A DNA stretch of 34,808 bases from JBEKTW01 sp049515655 (GCA_049515655.1 JBEKTW010000028.1:1-34808); one strand, 5' to 3'; shown: positions 24,016-32,388, counted from the stretch's first letter. Numbers and translations: made by a program. The notes: generated by a model from the letters alone, not told the origin.

Positions 24016-26742
24016 ATGTTCCGAAGAATGTCCGCTTTCATTATCGCCCTGGTTTGCTGCTGCGCTCTTACGAATCCCTGTGCGAAGTCGAACCCCCAAT
24101 TTCAACGAAAGAGATCGTCAATCATCGCAGAAAGCGCGAGGTTCCAGGTGCTCACGATGTCGCTCGTGAGGATGGAATATTCTCCTCTGAAAAAATTTGT
24201 TGATGTACCCTCAGTCGTCGTTCAGAAAAGAACCTGGGGGCAGACAAAATTCAACGCGAAAGAAGAAGACGGATGGCTCATTCTCCAGACTATGAAATTC
24301 AAGCTCAGATACCGTCTTGGTTCCGGAAAGTTTTCGAAAGACAATCTCAGCATTTCATGGATGAACGGGAATTCCCTCAGCTCGTGGGCCCCGGGGGATT
24401 CGGACAGAAACAACCTGGGCGGCATCACCTCCACGCTCGACGGGGCGAGGAAGGATGCCCTTCCTAAGAACCCGCCGGGCATCCTGAGTAGGAGCGGCTA
24501 TTTTTTCCTGGACGACAGCCGGACGCCGCTTTGGGATAAGAGCAACTCATGGATTGAAACCCGCAGCGATACCGGAAACCAGGATTTGTACTTCTTCGTT
24601 TACGGCAGGGACTACGCTCACGTCCTGAAAGAATATGCCGATCTTTGCGGCAGCATCCCTATGATACCGCGCTATGCGCTGGGTGCGTGGGTCACCGATC
24701 TGAACTATGAGTATCTGCCGGGGACCGACATGGTTGACAAGTATCACTATACGGATGCCGACGTGAAGAGCATCGTCAACAGGCTGCGGGAAGCCGGAAT
24801 CCCTCTCGACGTGCTGGTGCTCGATTTCGGATGGCACAACCTTGGGTGGAAAGGGAGTTATGACTGGAGCCCCATCTTCCAGGAACCGAAGCAATTTCTT
24901 GACTGGGCGCGGGCGAGCGGATTGAAAGTCACTCTCAACGACCACCCGGGCTATGGGAAAGAGCCGGTGCTCTCGATGGATGACAGTCGGGCTGCGGAGG
25001 TCCGCTCGATATTCAAGATTCCGCCGCCGAACAAACCGTCGTATGCCATAGACATTTCAAAGGACTGGAAGTTCAAGCTCGACCCGGACTCCGCGGGAAT
25101 AAGTGAAAAATGGTACGACACCGGTTTTAATGACAGCTCTTGGCGCACATTTCAGACCCCGAAAACATGGGAGGAGCAGGGTTATCCCGATTACGATGGA
25201 TATGCGTGGTACCGGAAGTGGGTTACTATCGGAAAGGATAAAAGTGCGGACTCAATCTATGCCGTCTTCGGTGGGGTGAATAACGAATACGACCTTTTCG
25301 TCAACGGGACGAAAGTGTCCCATCACGGATCATGGCCGGACTACGGTGTTCAGAGCATTCTAACAGGGACCTATGTTTCATCGCACGTCAGGTACGGCGA
25401 AAAGAACCTTATAGCGCTTCGCGTTCACGACTGGGGAGGGGATGGTGGGATCGTTGCCGCGCCGGTAATCATAACAGACCGCATTCCCGCGACCGGGATC
25501 AGGTTTAACCTTGCCAGGAAACAGGACGCTGAAGTGTTCATGGACGTGCTGCACAAGCCGTTGATCGATCAGGGAGTCAGTTTCTGGTGGGTGGACGGCG
25601 GACAGGGATCGTGCGAGATGGACGGTTTGAGCAGTCAAATGTGGACCAACCGCGTTTTTTACGACTTCACCGAGCGGCAGACAAAGAAGAGGGGTTTCAT
25701 CTTCAGCCGCTACGGCGGCTGGGGCAATCACCGTTACCCTGCATTCTTCACCGGGGATACGCACGGTGAATGGGACGTGCTTGAATATCAGGTTCCCTTT
25801 ACGGCGCAGGGAGGCAACGTGCTGATGCCGTATATCACGCACGACATCGGGGGATTTATCAACAAGGACATCAGTTTTTCCCTCTATGCCAGGTGGGTCG
25901 AGTTCGGCGCGTTCAGTCCCCTTCTCCGCATGCACAGCGCCTATGAAAATCCCCAGGAAGGCAATGCCAGGATGCCCTGGACCTACGGCCAGCAGGGGAT
26001 CGATATAGTGAAAAAATATTTCAAACTGCGCTACAGTTTGCTGCCGTATATTTATTCATACTGCAGGACAGCCTGCGAGACAGCTCTTCCCGTGGTCCGT
26101 CCCCTCTACCTCGAATTTCCGGAGCTTGACCAGGCGTACTCGCATCCTTACGAATACTTCTTCGGCAAAGAGATGCTCGTCTCACCGGTGACCGACTCGG
26201 CGGGCAAGAAGGACATTTACTTGCCCCCCGGCGAATGGGAAGACTTTTTCACCGGGAAGGCTTACAGCGGCGGCCGGATGATCAGCGAAACATATCCGGT
26301 AGAGACGATGCCTGTGTTCGTCAAATCAGGTTCGATCATAGTCCGCCAGCCCGACATGGAATACACCGATGAAAAACCGGTCGATCTTCTGTACATCGAC
26401 ATCTTCGGAAAATCACCGGGCAGGTTTACGGTGTACGAGGACGATGGTCTTTCTCTTGATTACAAATTAGGACGGTATGCAAAGACCGATATTGTGTACA
26501 AATCGACGAACGACGGTGTGTCAACAGTAGTCATCGGCCCGGTGAAGGGCAGCTTCAAAGGCCAGGTTTCAAAACGCGGTTATACTGTGCGCATTCACGA
26601 TGCTGGAGAGCCGCACGCGGTAAAGATCGGCGACCGCACGCTTTCGAAGGGGAAATGGAGCTGGGAGAAGGATTCCCGTGTACTCACGATAACGATCGAT
26701 AAAAGGAGCATCAGAGAACCCCTGAAAATCATGGTGAAATAA
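24016..26742 (+). CDS. Secreted glycoside hydrolase family 31 enzyme with beta-sandwich inserted in the barrel
   Basis: The 908-residue protein has a signal peptide, an N-terminal beta-sandwich (about 35-195), a split catalytic barrel and C-terminal beta domains (about 700-908). The barrel begins at MIPRYALGAWVTD (216-228). Asp527 in SFWWVDGGQGS fits the nucleophile, although most family members have WxDMxE, and Asp581 in FFTGDTHGEWDVL fits the acid/base. Residues about 345-488 (DISKDWKFKLD, ...WYRKWVTI, ...YDLFVNGTKV, ...LIALRVHDW) are a GH2-like sugar-binding beta-sandwich placed inside the barrel. GH31 enzymes act on alpha-glucosides, xylosides, galactosides or N-acetylgalactosaminides; the altered motif prevents a choice. 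AAGGAGA precedes the ATG. Likely periplasmic. Confidence 0.9.
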   Translation: MFRRMSAFIIALVCCCALTNPCAKSNPQFQRKRSSIIAESARFQVLTMSLVRMEYSPLKKFVDVPSVVVQKRTWGQTKFNAKEEDGWLILQTMKFKLRYRLGSGKFSKDNLSISWMNGNSLSSWAPGDSDRNNLGGITSTLDGARKDALPKNPPGILSRSGYFFLDDSRTPLWDKSNSWIETRSDTGNQDLYFFVYGRDYAHVLKEYADLCGSIPMIPRYALGAWVTDLNYEYLPGTDMVDKYHYTDADVKSIVNRLREAGIPLDVLVLDFGWHNLGWKGSYDWSPIFQEPKQFLDWARASGLKVTLNDHPGYGKEPVLSMDDSRAAEVRSIFKIPPPNKPSYAIDISKDWKFKLDPDSAGISEKWYDTGFNDSSWRTFQTPKTWEEQGYPDYDGYAWYRKWVTIGKDKSADSIYAVFGGVNNEYDLFVNGTKVSHHGSWPDYGVQSILTGTYVSSHVRYGEKNLIALRVHDWGGDGGIVAAPVIITDRIPATGIRFNLARKQDAEVFMDVLHKPLIDQGVSFWWVDGGQGSCEMDGLSSQMWTNRVFYDFTERQTKKRGFIFSRYGGWGNHRYPAFFTGDTHGEWDVLEYQVPFTAQGGNVLMPYITHDIGGFINKDISFSLYARWVEFGAFSPLLRMHSAYENPQEGNARMPWTYGQQGIDIVKKYFKLRYSLLPYIYSYCRTACETALPVVRPLYLEFPELDQAYSHPYEYFFGKEMLVSPVTDSAGKKDIYLPPGEWEDFFTGKAYSGGRMISETYPVETMPVFVKSGSIIVRQPDMEYTDEKPVDLLYIDIFGKSPGRFTVYEDDGLSLDYKLGRYAKTDIVYKSTNDGVSTVVIGPVKGSFKGQVSKRGYTVRIHDAGEPHAVKIGDRTLSKGKWSWEKDSRVLTITIDKRSIREPLKIMVK

Positions 26743-26754
26743 GCCGCCGGATTT

Positions 26755-26940
26755 TCAGACGGCATTCAATGACGTTCGAAGGAATCGCACCGAGGGAATT
26801 TGTGCGTTAGCTCGCGCCGCTCCCGCCTGCGTCCCTTCGGAACTTCCGCCTACGCTGCGCTTCGGCGGACAAGTCGGCAGACAGGTCGCTTCGGCGGACT
26901 GGTCGGCGGACGAGTCGCTCCGGCAGGCAGGGGACTGTGG
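26755..26940. repeat. GC-rich imperfect repeat tract
   Basis: The tract contains repeated CTTCGGCGGAC, GTCGGCGGAC and GTCGCT(T/C)CGGC words, including three CGG(A/C)GGAC(A/T)(A/G)GTCG-like units within 26862-26925. Short open frames on both strands are repeat-derived and have no recognisable protein features. The 3' flank of the GH31 gene (26743-26766) has only a weak GCCG/CGGC hairpin. Confidence 0.4.
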
Positions 26941-26970
26941 CACACGAATTATGTGAGGACCTCGTTAGAT

Positions 26971-27055
26971 CCCATGACTTTAGTCATAGGCATGTGGTTG
27001 GTGCAGCACTCTCGAACTGCTAGACAGCCACATAACCCACAGCTTCAGCTGTGGG
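26971..27055. mobile_element. Possible IS200/IS605-type end remnant
   Basis: A hairpin CCCATGACT/AGTCATAGG (26971-26990, one mismatch) and a perfect hairpin CCCACAGC/GCTGTGGG around TTCA (27036-27055) bracket an 85-base segment that also has ATGTGG/CCACAT arms. Subterminal hairpins with this look are typical of IS200/IS605 ends, which lack terminal inverted repeats. No tnpA or tnpB coding sequence is present. The assignment is tentative; it could be another palindromic repeat. Confidence 0.35.
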
Positions 27056-27103
27056 GAAAATCAACCCCATCCATAAAGAAACCGTTTTAACGGTTTATCA
27101 CGG

Positions 27104-27262
27104 GGAGGTATGGCAATCCTGTAATCCCCAAAATCATGGTTCGGAATCGATGATGGTAAAGTTTGACTACCAGCGGTCTGTGGGTTGCAATTTCTTATCA
27201 TTTTCATCATTTGAATCACGGATCGGAATCGATTATGGTGGAGTTTGACTATCAGCGGTCTG
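27104..27262. repeat. Half AATC element and 40-bp direct repeat
   Basis: 27104-27146 resembles the right half of the 88-bp element (GCAATCCTGTAATCCCCAAA, then ATCATGG). It runs into the first of two 40-bp direct repeats, 27141-27180 and 27223-27262, which match at 36 of 40 positions (TCGGAATCGAT, then GTTTGACTA and CAGCGGTCTG). The period is 82 bases. No coding sequence is supported. Confidence 0.6.
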
Positions 27263-27339
27263 AAACAAGAAAGCCGCGCCGCCATTCCTGTCCACCCACG
27301 CGTCATCCCGACACATCCCCGGGAGATTCATCGGTCGCC

Positions 27340-27427
27340 GTTTGAACCACGATTCGCTCGATTCACACGATTACCTCGATTATCTTAATCATGGTAATCC
27401 TATAATCCCCAAAATCAAGGTTCAGAC
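27340..27427. repeat. 88-bp inverted-repeat element, complete copy 2
   Basis: Bounded by GTTTGAACCACGATT and AATCAAGGTTCAGAC, with the same length and left half (ACGATTCGCTCGATTCACA) as 18733-18820. The right half (TAATCCTATAATCC, then CCAAAATCA) matches the half copies near 7440 and 27104, linking all four sites into one family. Confidence 0.7.
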
Positions 27428-27440
27428 ACGGGGAGAGACA

Positions 27441-27474
27441 CGAAAGCCGGTCCATACAACTGAACCGGCTTTCG
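27441..27474. terminator. Hairpin terminator downstream of the G8-like T9SS gene
   Basis: CGAAAGCCGGT and ACCGGCTTTCG form a perfect 11-bp stem around a 12-base loop. It lies 27 bases beyond the stop of the leftward gene ending at 27501 and is a relative of the terminator at 7522-7551, with matching flanking sequence. Confidence 0.65.
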
Positions 27475-27500
27475 ATTTGACGATAAGGCGGGGAATATCA

Positions 27501-29240
27501 CTATTTAATCAAAACCATTTTTCGAACGGACGTATACGTCCCCGCGGTCAGCCGGTAGATATATAAACCGCTCGGCATGTTCGATGCATCCAATTCAACC
27601 GATTTGTATCCCGCTTCCTGCATGCCATTCACCAGCGTCGCCACTTCCTGTCCAAGCATATTATAGACCTTTAGCGTGACGTAACTGCCAACCGGCAACT
27701 GATAACTGACAACCGTCATCGGGTTGAAAGGGTTCGGATAATTCTGCTGAAGGGCAAACTCTGTCGGCAAAGGCCTTTTGTCGCCAACCCCCGACACGCC
27801 GCTCACCGTGACCGTGATGACGCTCGAATATGAACCAGCGCCGTTCTTGTCAACCTCATGGAGGCGATAGTAGTACGTGCCGGAGCTGACACTGTTATCC
27901 GTGTAAGAATAGTTGTGCTGTTCCAGTGATGTCCCGGCACCGGCAATGAGGGAGCTAACCGCGGTGAACGGTCCCGTCTTGCTGCTGCTGCGCTCCACGT
28001 AAAATCCCATCGTGTTCGTCTCACTTACTGTCGACCATTTCAGACTGACATTGTTGACGACTGCGCTCGCTGTTAATGACGCGAGCTCAATGGGGAGGCC
28101 TGTACCTCCAGACATGGTCCAATCGGAGGACGAACCGATCATTCCAGACGCTGCGCGAGTTTTCGGAGGATTCGTTACCCCTGAGAATGAACTGATGCTT
28201 AAAGACACTGCGTCAGAGCTTGGAGGGTTCGTCACGCTCGCGTAGGCAGTTCCACCCATGGATGTCCAGACAGCGCCATTTCCCTCCCATAGCCTTAGAT
28301 TAAGGGAGGAGTATCCATTGCGTTCATCCACGTCTAATCCATAGGTGCCGTTCCGTACGCTCAGCGAGAGCGTGCGACTCCCCGAGCCGCCGGTTGTGGT
28401 GATTGTGTAGTACCGTTTGGTGGCATAACTCGTTGGACCATTGCCGTACGTTGGGAATGTGTTCGGAAATGACTGGAACATTGCCGAGGTCGGATTCGTG
28501 CCATTTGCCGTGTAGTATGTCGAAGCGTCGTTGAAAATGTAGGTTCCCGTAGCGTCGGTTCCGTTAAAGGCACGCCTGATTGTCCCGTTGATGATGCCGT
28601 CCGTCGCCGCGACAGCTCCGGGATCTGTGTTTGTGACATCAACTTTGTAAGAGCCGGTCGAGATATAACCCTGTTCAAGTGTCAGGATCCCGCCGACAAT
28701 CATATCATTCGCGAGCGTCAGTGTGTTCGCAGCTCCTTTGTACAGCGTCACGTTGTTATACGGTGCCACGCTCGTGAGGGTGACATCTCCGACGCTGAAT
28801 TCGATTGTGCCCGTTCCTGCATACAGGTGCGCTTGCGCAGCCGTCACCGTTACGTTTCCCCCGAGTGCCAGCTTCCCGCCGTTCGTCATATCAACGGTGC
28901 CCGAGTCGGCTGCGATCCCGGTGCCCCACGTGAAGGTGTTGTTGGTTGTAAGTTGGCTTGACGGACTGAAAACCAGGATACCGAAGCCGCTATCCGCAAG
29001 GGCGTTATCTCCAAGGTGCAAGCTGGTGCAGATGGCGTTATTGATATCAACCGTAACCGTGAAGTTGCCACAGATGGTAACGCTGTTGGTACCTGTCGGA
29101 ACTTTGTTCGTCGACCACGTCAAGGTGTCGCTCCAGTTACCCGATTTCACCGCACGCGGTTGTAGCGTTGCTTGTGCCGTCAGCCCGAATGCAAGAGTAA
29201 GAAGAGCCAGCAGGCAAACAAAAAGAGTAAGTCTTTTCAT
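27501..29240 (-). CDS. T9SS-exported surface protein with G8-like N-terminal domain
   Basis: The ATG at 29238-29240 follows GGAGGG and is preferred over 29252. The 579-residue protein has a signal peptide (MKRLTLFVCLLALLTLAFGLTAQA) and a beta-helical or G8-like region (GNWSDTLTWSTNKVPTG, then SVTICGNFTVTVD) typical of polysaccharide-binding surface proteins. A fibronectin-III-like domain (LPIELASLTASAV to ITVTVSG) and a T9SS sorting domain (about 494-579, ending KMVLIK) complete it. The protein is a mosaic: the sorting-domain DNA nearly matches that of the gene ending at 7660, while the adjacent FN3 and linker DNA matches the gene ending at 19033. The stop lacks the MLMIK hairpin. Role is probably adhesion or glycan binding. 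Confidence 0.88.
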   Translation of the reverse strand: MKRLTLFVCLLALLTLAFGLTAQATLQPRAVKSGNWSDTLTWSTNKVPTGTNSVTICGNFTVTVDINNAICTSLHLGDNALADSGFGILVFSPSSQLTTNNTFTWGTGIAADSGTVDMTNGGKLALGGNVTVTAAQAHLYAGTGTIEFSVGDVTLTSVAPYNNVTLYKGAANTLTLANDMIVGGILTLEQGYISTGSYKVDVTNTDPGAVAATDGIINGTIRRAFNGTDATGTYIFNDASTYYTANGTNPTSAMFQSFPNTFPTYGNGPTSYATKRYYTITTTGGSGSRTLSLSVRNGTYGLDVDERNGYSSLNLRLWEGNGAVWTSMGGTAYASVTNPPSSDAVSLSISSFSGVTNPPKTRAASGMIGSSSDWTMSGGTGLPIELASLTASAVVNNVSLKWSTVSETNTMGFYVERSSSKTGPFTAVSSLIAGAGTSLEQHNYSYTDNSVSSGTYYYRLHEVDKNGAGSYSSVITVTVSGVSGVGDKRPLPTEFALQQNYPNPFNPMTVVSYQLPVGSYVTLKVYNMLGQEVATLVNGMQEAGYKSVELDASNMPSGLYIYRLTAGTYTSVRKMVLIK

Positions 29241-29364
29241 AATACCCTCCATGAGATTGTTTGTGGAAATTATGATTTAGTTATGTATTGAAATTCGTTG
29301 TAGATGAAGAGCAAGAGCGAACAAAACACAGCATTCTGTTTCCAAGCGAAACCCAAAACTCAAA

Positions 29365-29416
29365 CCCCCAAACGCGAACCCCAAACCCCCAAACGCGAAC
29401 CCCAAACCCCAAACCC
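29365..29416 (-). repeat. Telomere-like G-rich tandem repeat with G-quadruplex potential
   Basis: The plus strand has two perfect 21-bp units (29362-29382 and 29383-29403, AAACCCCCAAACGCGAACCCC) followed by a partial third. The minus strand carries six runs of 3-5 G separated by TTT or TTCGCGTTT, enough for a G-quadruplex. It lies about 125 bases upstream of the leftward gene starting at 29240, on that gene's coding strand. The rest of 29241-29719 holds only the hairpins described. Confidence 0.7.
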
Positions 29417-29475
29417 TACAACCTGAAACTTGAAACCTAAAACCTCCACGGACCCTGCTTCTCTCCTAAAACGAC

Positions 29476-29507
29476 AAAACCTACCATACTCGCGTGTGGC
29501 AGGTTTT
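29476..29507 (-). terminator. Probable terminator of the Big_5 lipoprotein gene
   Basis: AAAACCTACCA and TGGCAGGTTTT pair with one mismatch; on the minus strand the hairpin is followed by a T-rich run (GGTTTTGTCGTTTT). It lies about 210 bases after the stop at 29720, in the correct direction for that gene. A weaker CCCC/GGGG hairpin is nearer, at about 29617-29644. Confidence 0.5.
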
Positions 29508-29719
29508 CAAAGAACTCTCATGTCCGCTCCTCTTGGGGCGTTCTTCTCATACTAACAAGGTAACGAATTCAGGAGAGAGTGTCAACTTAATCGCGTAAAG
29601 GGTTTTCGGATACCTCAAGTCCCCGCCACTATTCAATGATGGGGGTGTTAGTGAGGAGGTCGCGTGTCATCTCTTACGATGGAAGGCGACAAGCGCTGAG
29701 CAGGAATTTCTGTTGCGCG

Positions 29720-31399
29720 TCAGTCCCCTGTCGCAAAAGCAAATGTATAAGGCGAAGCTAGCGGGGCTCCCGATTTTGAATGCAGCGCCGATGAAATTGT
29801 TACGGTGTATACTGTGTATGGCTGCAATAGTGTCGAAGGAGTGAAATAAAAGCTAGAGGCATCCGAATAAATACCAAAGCTTCCGCCGACGGAAGGAGTT
29901 ATGCTAAATGCACTACGAATTGTGCTCGTATCTATGGCATCGGTCGTATACACCTCTATGTAATATGTTGTTGAAACCTGCGTCGAACCGTTGCTGGGAT
30001 AGCTTTGTGTTACTTCAAATGGCACCGTAGTGAAAGAGAAGGTGTAGGGCGATCCAAGAGAAATGCCGCTCGTTGAGGTGATCGAGCTGGCAATTGTGAC
30101 TGTGTATCGGGTCGAGAGAGGGAAGGGCTTGATTGGGGAAAAAGAGAGAGCGCCGGAGTAAGGGAATGATATAAGTCCGCTTACCGATGGTGTTATGCTA
30201 AATGCATTCCGGGTGCTCGCGGTGTCGATAGCACTGTTGAAATAAATCCAAACCTTGTACCCGGGAATCACGGTCGTATCGCCATTACTCGGACTTGTGG
30301 AACCCACATAAAAGGGTGATGCTCCCGAGTTTGTGGGGCCTGTCATGAACGAAAAGCCGTACGGCTGAGACAGCCTTGCTTGCGCTTTCGACCGTATCGA
30401 CGTATCGATTATTATCGTGTAAACTGTGTCCGGCAGGAAGTTAGTCGACGCAGTGAAAGAGAAAGTTCGTGGGTTTGATGAATATGAAATCTGGCCCGCA
30501 ATAGGAGGATTTATCCTGAATGCTGCCGGAACTGTCGAAGTATCAAGTGAATCACTAAAAGAGACGGAAATTCTCGATGATGAAGGAGACCAGTTAGTGC
30601 TCCCACTACTGGGAGACGTACTGGTCACAGCGAAAGGAACGGTCGTGAATGAAGACGCAAAACCCCCGGCCAGTGGATCTCCGTTCTTGTCGACAGCATT
30701 AGATCCAATCGATATTGTGTAAGTTGTTCCGATAGTAAATCCCGAGCTGCTCTGGAAAATGAATTGGCTTGAATCAAAAAGACCTCCGCTGATGGATGCG
30801 TAATGCCACAATCCGTAAACCGGGGGTGAGGTGATTATCCGGGACCGAATTGACGTGTCCACCGATGCATTGAATCCTATCTGGAGAGTACTTGTACTGA
30901 CGTTTATCGCACCTGAAACAGGGGCGAAGGTCTTTACGCGGAAATACGGCTCCGGTATGAATGTCATCTCGAACGAAGGAATCAGGTTGTTGCCATTGAT
31001 GTCTTTTGCGGTCGAATCGATACGCAGGATATAACTTCGACCGACTTTCCATAGGAGAGGAAAGTTAAGGTTCGACCGGATTGGCGTAATTGAAGCCACA
31101 TCTCCTTGATTGATCGAAATGGCGCTGGTGTCCGGCAGCAGGTCGCCAACGGTGGAAATAAAGTGAACAGCATGTTGGAGTGACGGTAGATCCATTAGCT
31201 TATTGAAGCGAACAGTGATGGTCGATGAGAAACCGTTGTATGGACCAATGCTGTTTGCGCCGGGAAAGGTGTAAATGACGGCGGGTTTCACCGCCTGGTC
31301 CGTCAACGAATTGACGGGTTCATAGATGGTGTCAGTCTCTTTGCAGGAGATGGAAATGACACATGCCACCAACAACAACCATGTTTGTTTTCGTATCAC
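29720..31399 (-). CDS. Exported lipoprotein with five Ig-like (Big_5) domains
   Basis: The frame extends to 31447, but a GTG at 31397-31399 directly follows AGGAGG and begins the signal peptide MIRKQTWLLLVACVISISC. The cysteine suggests a lipoprotein, although the residue at -3 (Ser) departs from the strict lipobox. The CKETD that follows, with charged residues after the cysteine, is compatible with surface export signals known in Bacteroidota. The remaining roughly 540 residues form five Ig-like modules of about 100 residues, each with a start like FxVxSTSPxxGSTxVS and an end like SPYTFSFTT, typical of Big_5/SbsA-type domains. No enzyme motif is visible. It is probably an envelope-anchored structural or adhesive protein. 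Confidence 0.82.
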   Translation of the reverse strand: MIRKQTWLLLVACVISISCKETDTIYEPVNSLTDQAVKPAVIYTFPGANSIGPYNGFSSTITVRFNKLMDLPSLQHAVHFISTVGDLLPDTSAISINQGDVASITPIRSNLNFPLLWKVGRSYILRIDSTAKDINGNNLIPSFEMTFIPEPYFRVKTFAPVSGAINVSTSTLQIGFNASVDTSIRSRIITSPPVYGLWHYASISGGLFDSSQFIFQSSSGFTIGTTYTISIGSNAVDKNGDPLAGGFASSFTTVPFAVTSTSPSSGSTNWSPSSSRISVSFSDSLDTSTVPAAFRINPPIAGQISYSSNPRTFSFTASTNFLPDTVYTIIIDTSIRSKAQARLSQPYGFSFMTGPTNSGASPFYVGSTSPSNGDTTVIPGYKVWIYFNSAIDTASTRNAFSITPSVSGLISFPYSGALSFSPIKPFPLSTRYTVTIASSITSTSGISLGSPYTFSFTTVPFEVTQSYPSNGSTQVSTTYYIEVYTTDAIDTSTIRSAFSITPSVGGSFGIYSDASSFYFTPSTLLQPYTVYTVTISSALHSKSGAPLASPYTFAFATGD

Positions 31400-31608
31400 A
31401 AATCCTCCTGGCATATTCTGAATCGGATCAGGGAACGCGTGAATCATTGATCACTTCCCAGCGTCCCAAAGAATGTGGGTTGAGAAGAATTCTCTTGTAT
31501 TGGAGAGAACGCCGCTGGAAATGACGGACGCAATATACGAGTCTGAAGAACAAAGTTCAAATCGGTACATCCTGCTGCACTTTGAATGTCAGACTTAATA
31601 TAGGCATG

Positions 31609-31634
31609 GAGCCCCGGTGATCGTGTCGGGGCTC
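31609..31634. promoter_or_regulatory. GC-rich hairpin in divergent upstream region
   Basis: GAGCCCCG and CGGGGCTC form an 8-bp perfect stem around a 10-base loop in the 330-base region between the divergent starts at 31399 and 31731. It could be a transcription attenuator or terminator. No clear consensus promoter is visible in the region. Confidence 0.4.
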
Positions 31635-31730
31635 GTCGACTTGACTATTTCCCTTCTTTGCCATAACTTTGTGTCGAGTTTTGATATGGGTTTCCGAAGA
31701 CTAGATTTATCTTTTCGAAGGGATGAAGCC

Positions 31731-32357
31731 ATGCAAGCCATTAGAAGGATTCCCATCGGACTTTGGTTGTTTGTGGGATTATTCCTGTGCGCTTTCGGAG
31801 CAAGTGGACAGAAGCGCGACAGAATGGTCGGTGTCAATGTCGGAATTTCAAATTACGGTCTAACAAAAGATCAGCTGACGGAATCGTCGGTCGAAGAGAT
31901 GGGGAGGAAGTTGATAGACGACTACGCTGACCAGCTCTCGATCTCTTCAAAAAACATAACGAAGAAGAGGATATATTCAAACAATGGATGGTGGTTTGTA
32001 CAGTTTGAGCAGGCTATTAATGGCATTCCAGTGGAACAAACTGAAGTTGGATTTACGATAGGCGGATCTGGCAGGGTGATCAGTCTTGGATCGAGGATCT
32101 TTCTGAACGTCAATTGCTCATTTTTGCAATCCGTCGACACAGCCGGAGCCATCGCAGCAGTGGAAAGAGATTTAGGGACAAAGAAGTACAAGGTTTTTAG
32201 CTCTCCGAAGCTTGTCATACTCCCGACAAAAGTCGATACAGCGTATAAATACAACCTCGTATGGAGGCTAGTAGTATCTCCACCTTCTTATTTCATCTAC
32301 TATGTCAGTGCGGCCGATGCAAAAATAATTTTGAAACACGAAGTAAAGGCTAATTGA
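31731..32357 (+). CDS. Orphan FTP/PepSY propeptide-like exported protein
   Basis: The frame opens at 31617, but the ATG at 31731 produces a proper signal peptide (MQAIRRIPIGLWLFVGLFLCAFGASG) and has AAGGG upstream; the earlier part overlaps a hairpin. The mature protein (about 180 residues) resembles the propeptide of thermolysin- or fungalysin-type metallopeptidases: an FTP domain (WWFVQFEQAINGIPVEQTEVGF, residues about 85-106, then GRVISLGSRIF) and a PepSY-like segment (DTAGAIAAVERDLG, then LVWRLVV). In such enzymes the propeptide is followed by a catalytic HExxH domain, but this gene stops with LKHEVKAN and no such domain follows in any frame. It is either a degraded protease gene or a stand-alone inhibitor or chaperone. 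Confidence 0.7.
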   Translation: MQAIRRIPIGLWLFVGLFLCAFGASGQKRDRMVGVNVGISNYGLTKDQLTESSVEEMGRKLIDDYADQLSISSKNITKKRIYSNNGWWFVQFEQAINGIPVEQTEVGFTIGGSGRVISLGSRIFLNVNCSFLQSVDTAGAIAAVERDLGTKKYKVFSSPKLVILPTKVDTAYKYNLVWRLVVSPPSYFIYYVSAADAKIILKHEVKAN

Positions 32358-32359
32358 CC

Positions 32360-32388
32360 TTGATTTTGATTTAAAAAGGCAATACATT
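32360..32388 (+). promoter_or_regulatory. Promoter of the Asp-box propeller gene
   Basis: TTGATT (32360-32365) and TACATT (32383-32388) are separated by 17 bases. The start codon lies at 32546 after AAGGAGA, giving a 5' UTR of about 150 bases. Confidence 0.5.

Noticed and set aside
26800..27090. Small plus-strand open frame of 96 codons after the GH31 gene
   Set aside because: It runs through GC-rich repeat units and the hairpin region, with Arg/Gly-rich sequence and no start signal.
29030..29065. INNAICT shared by the G8-like protein and the propeller proteins, with similar DNA
   Set aside because: The match is only about 20 bases, flanking protein sequence and domain type differ, and the position in the fold is different; probably coincidence or too little to support homology.
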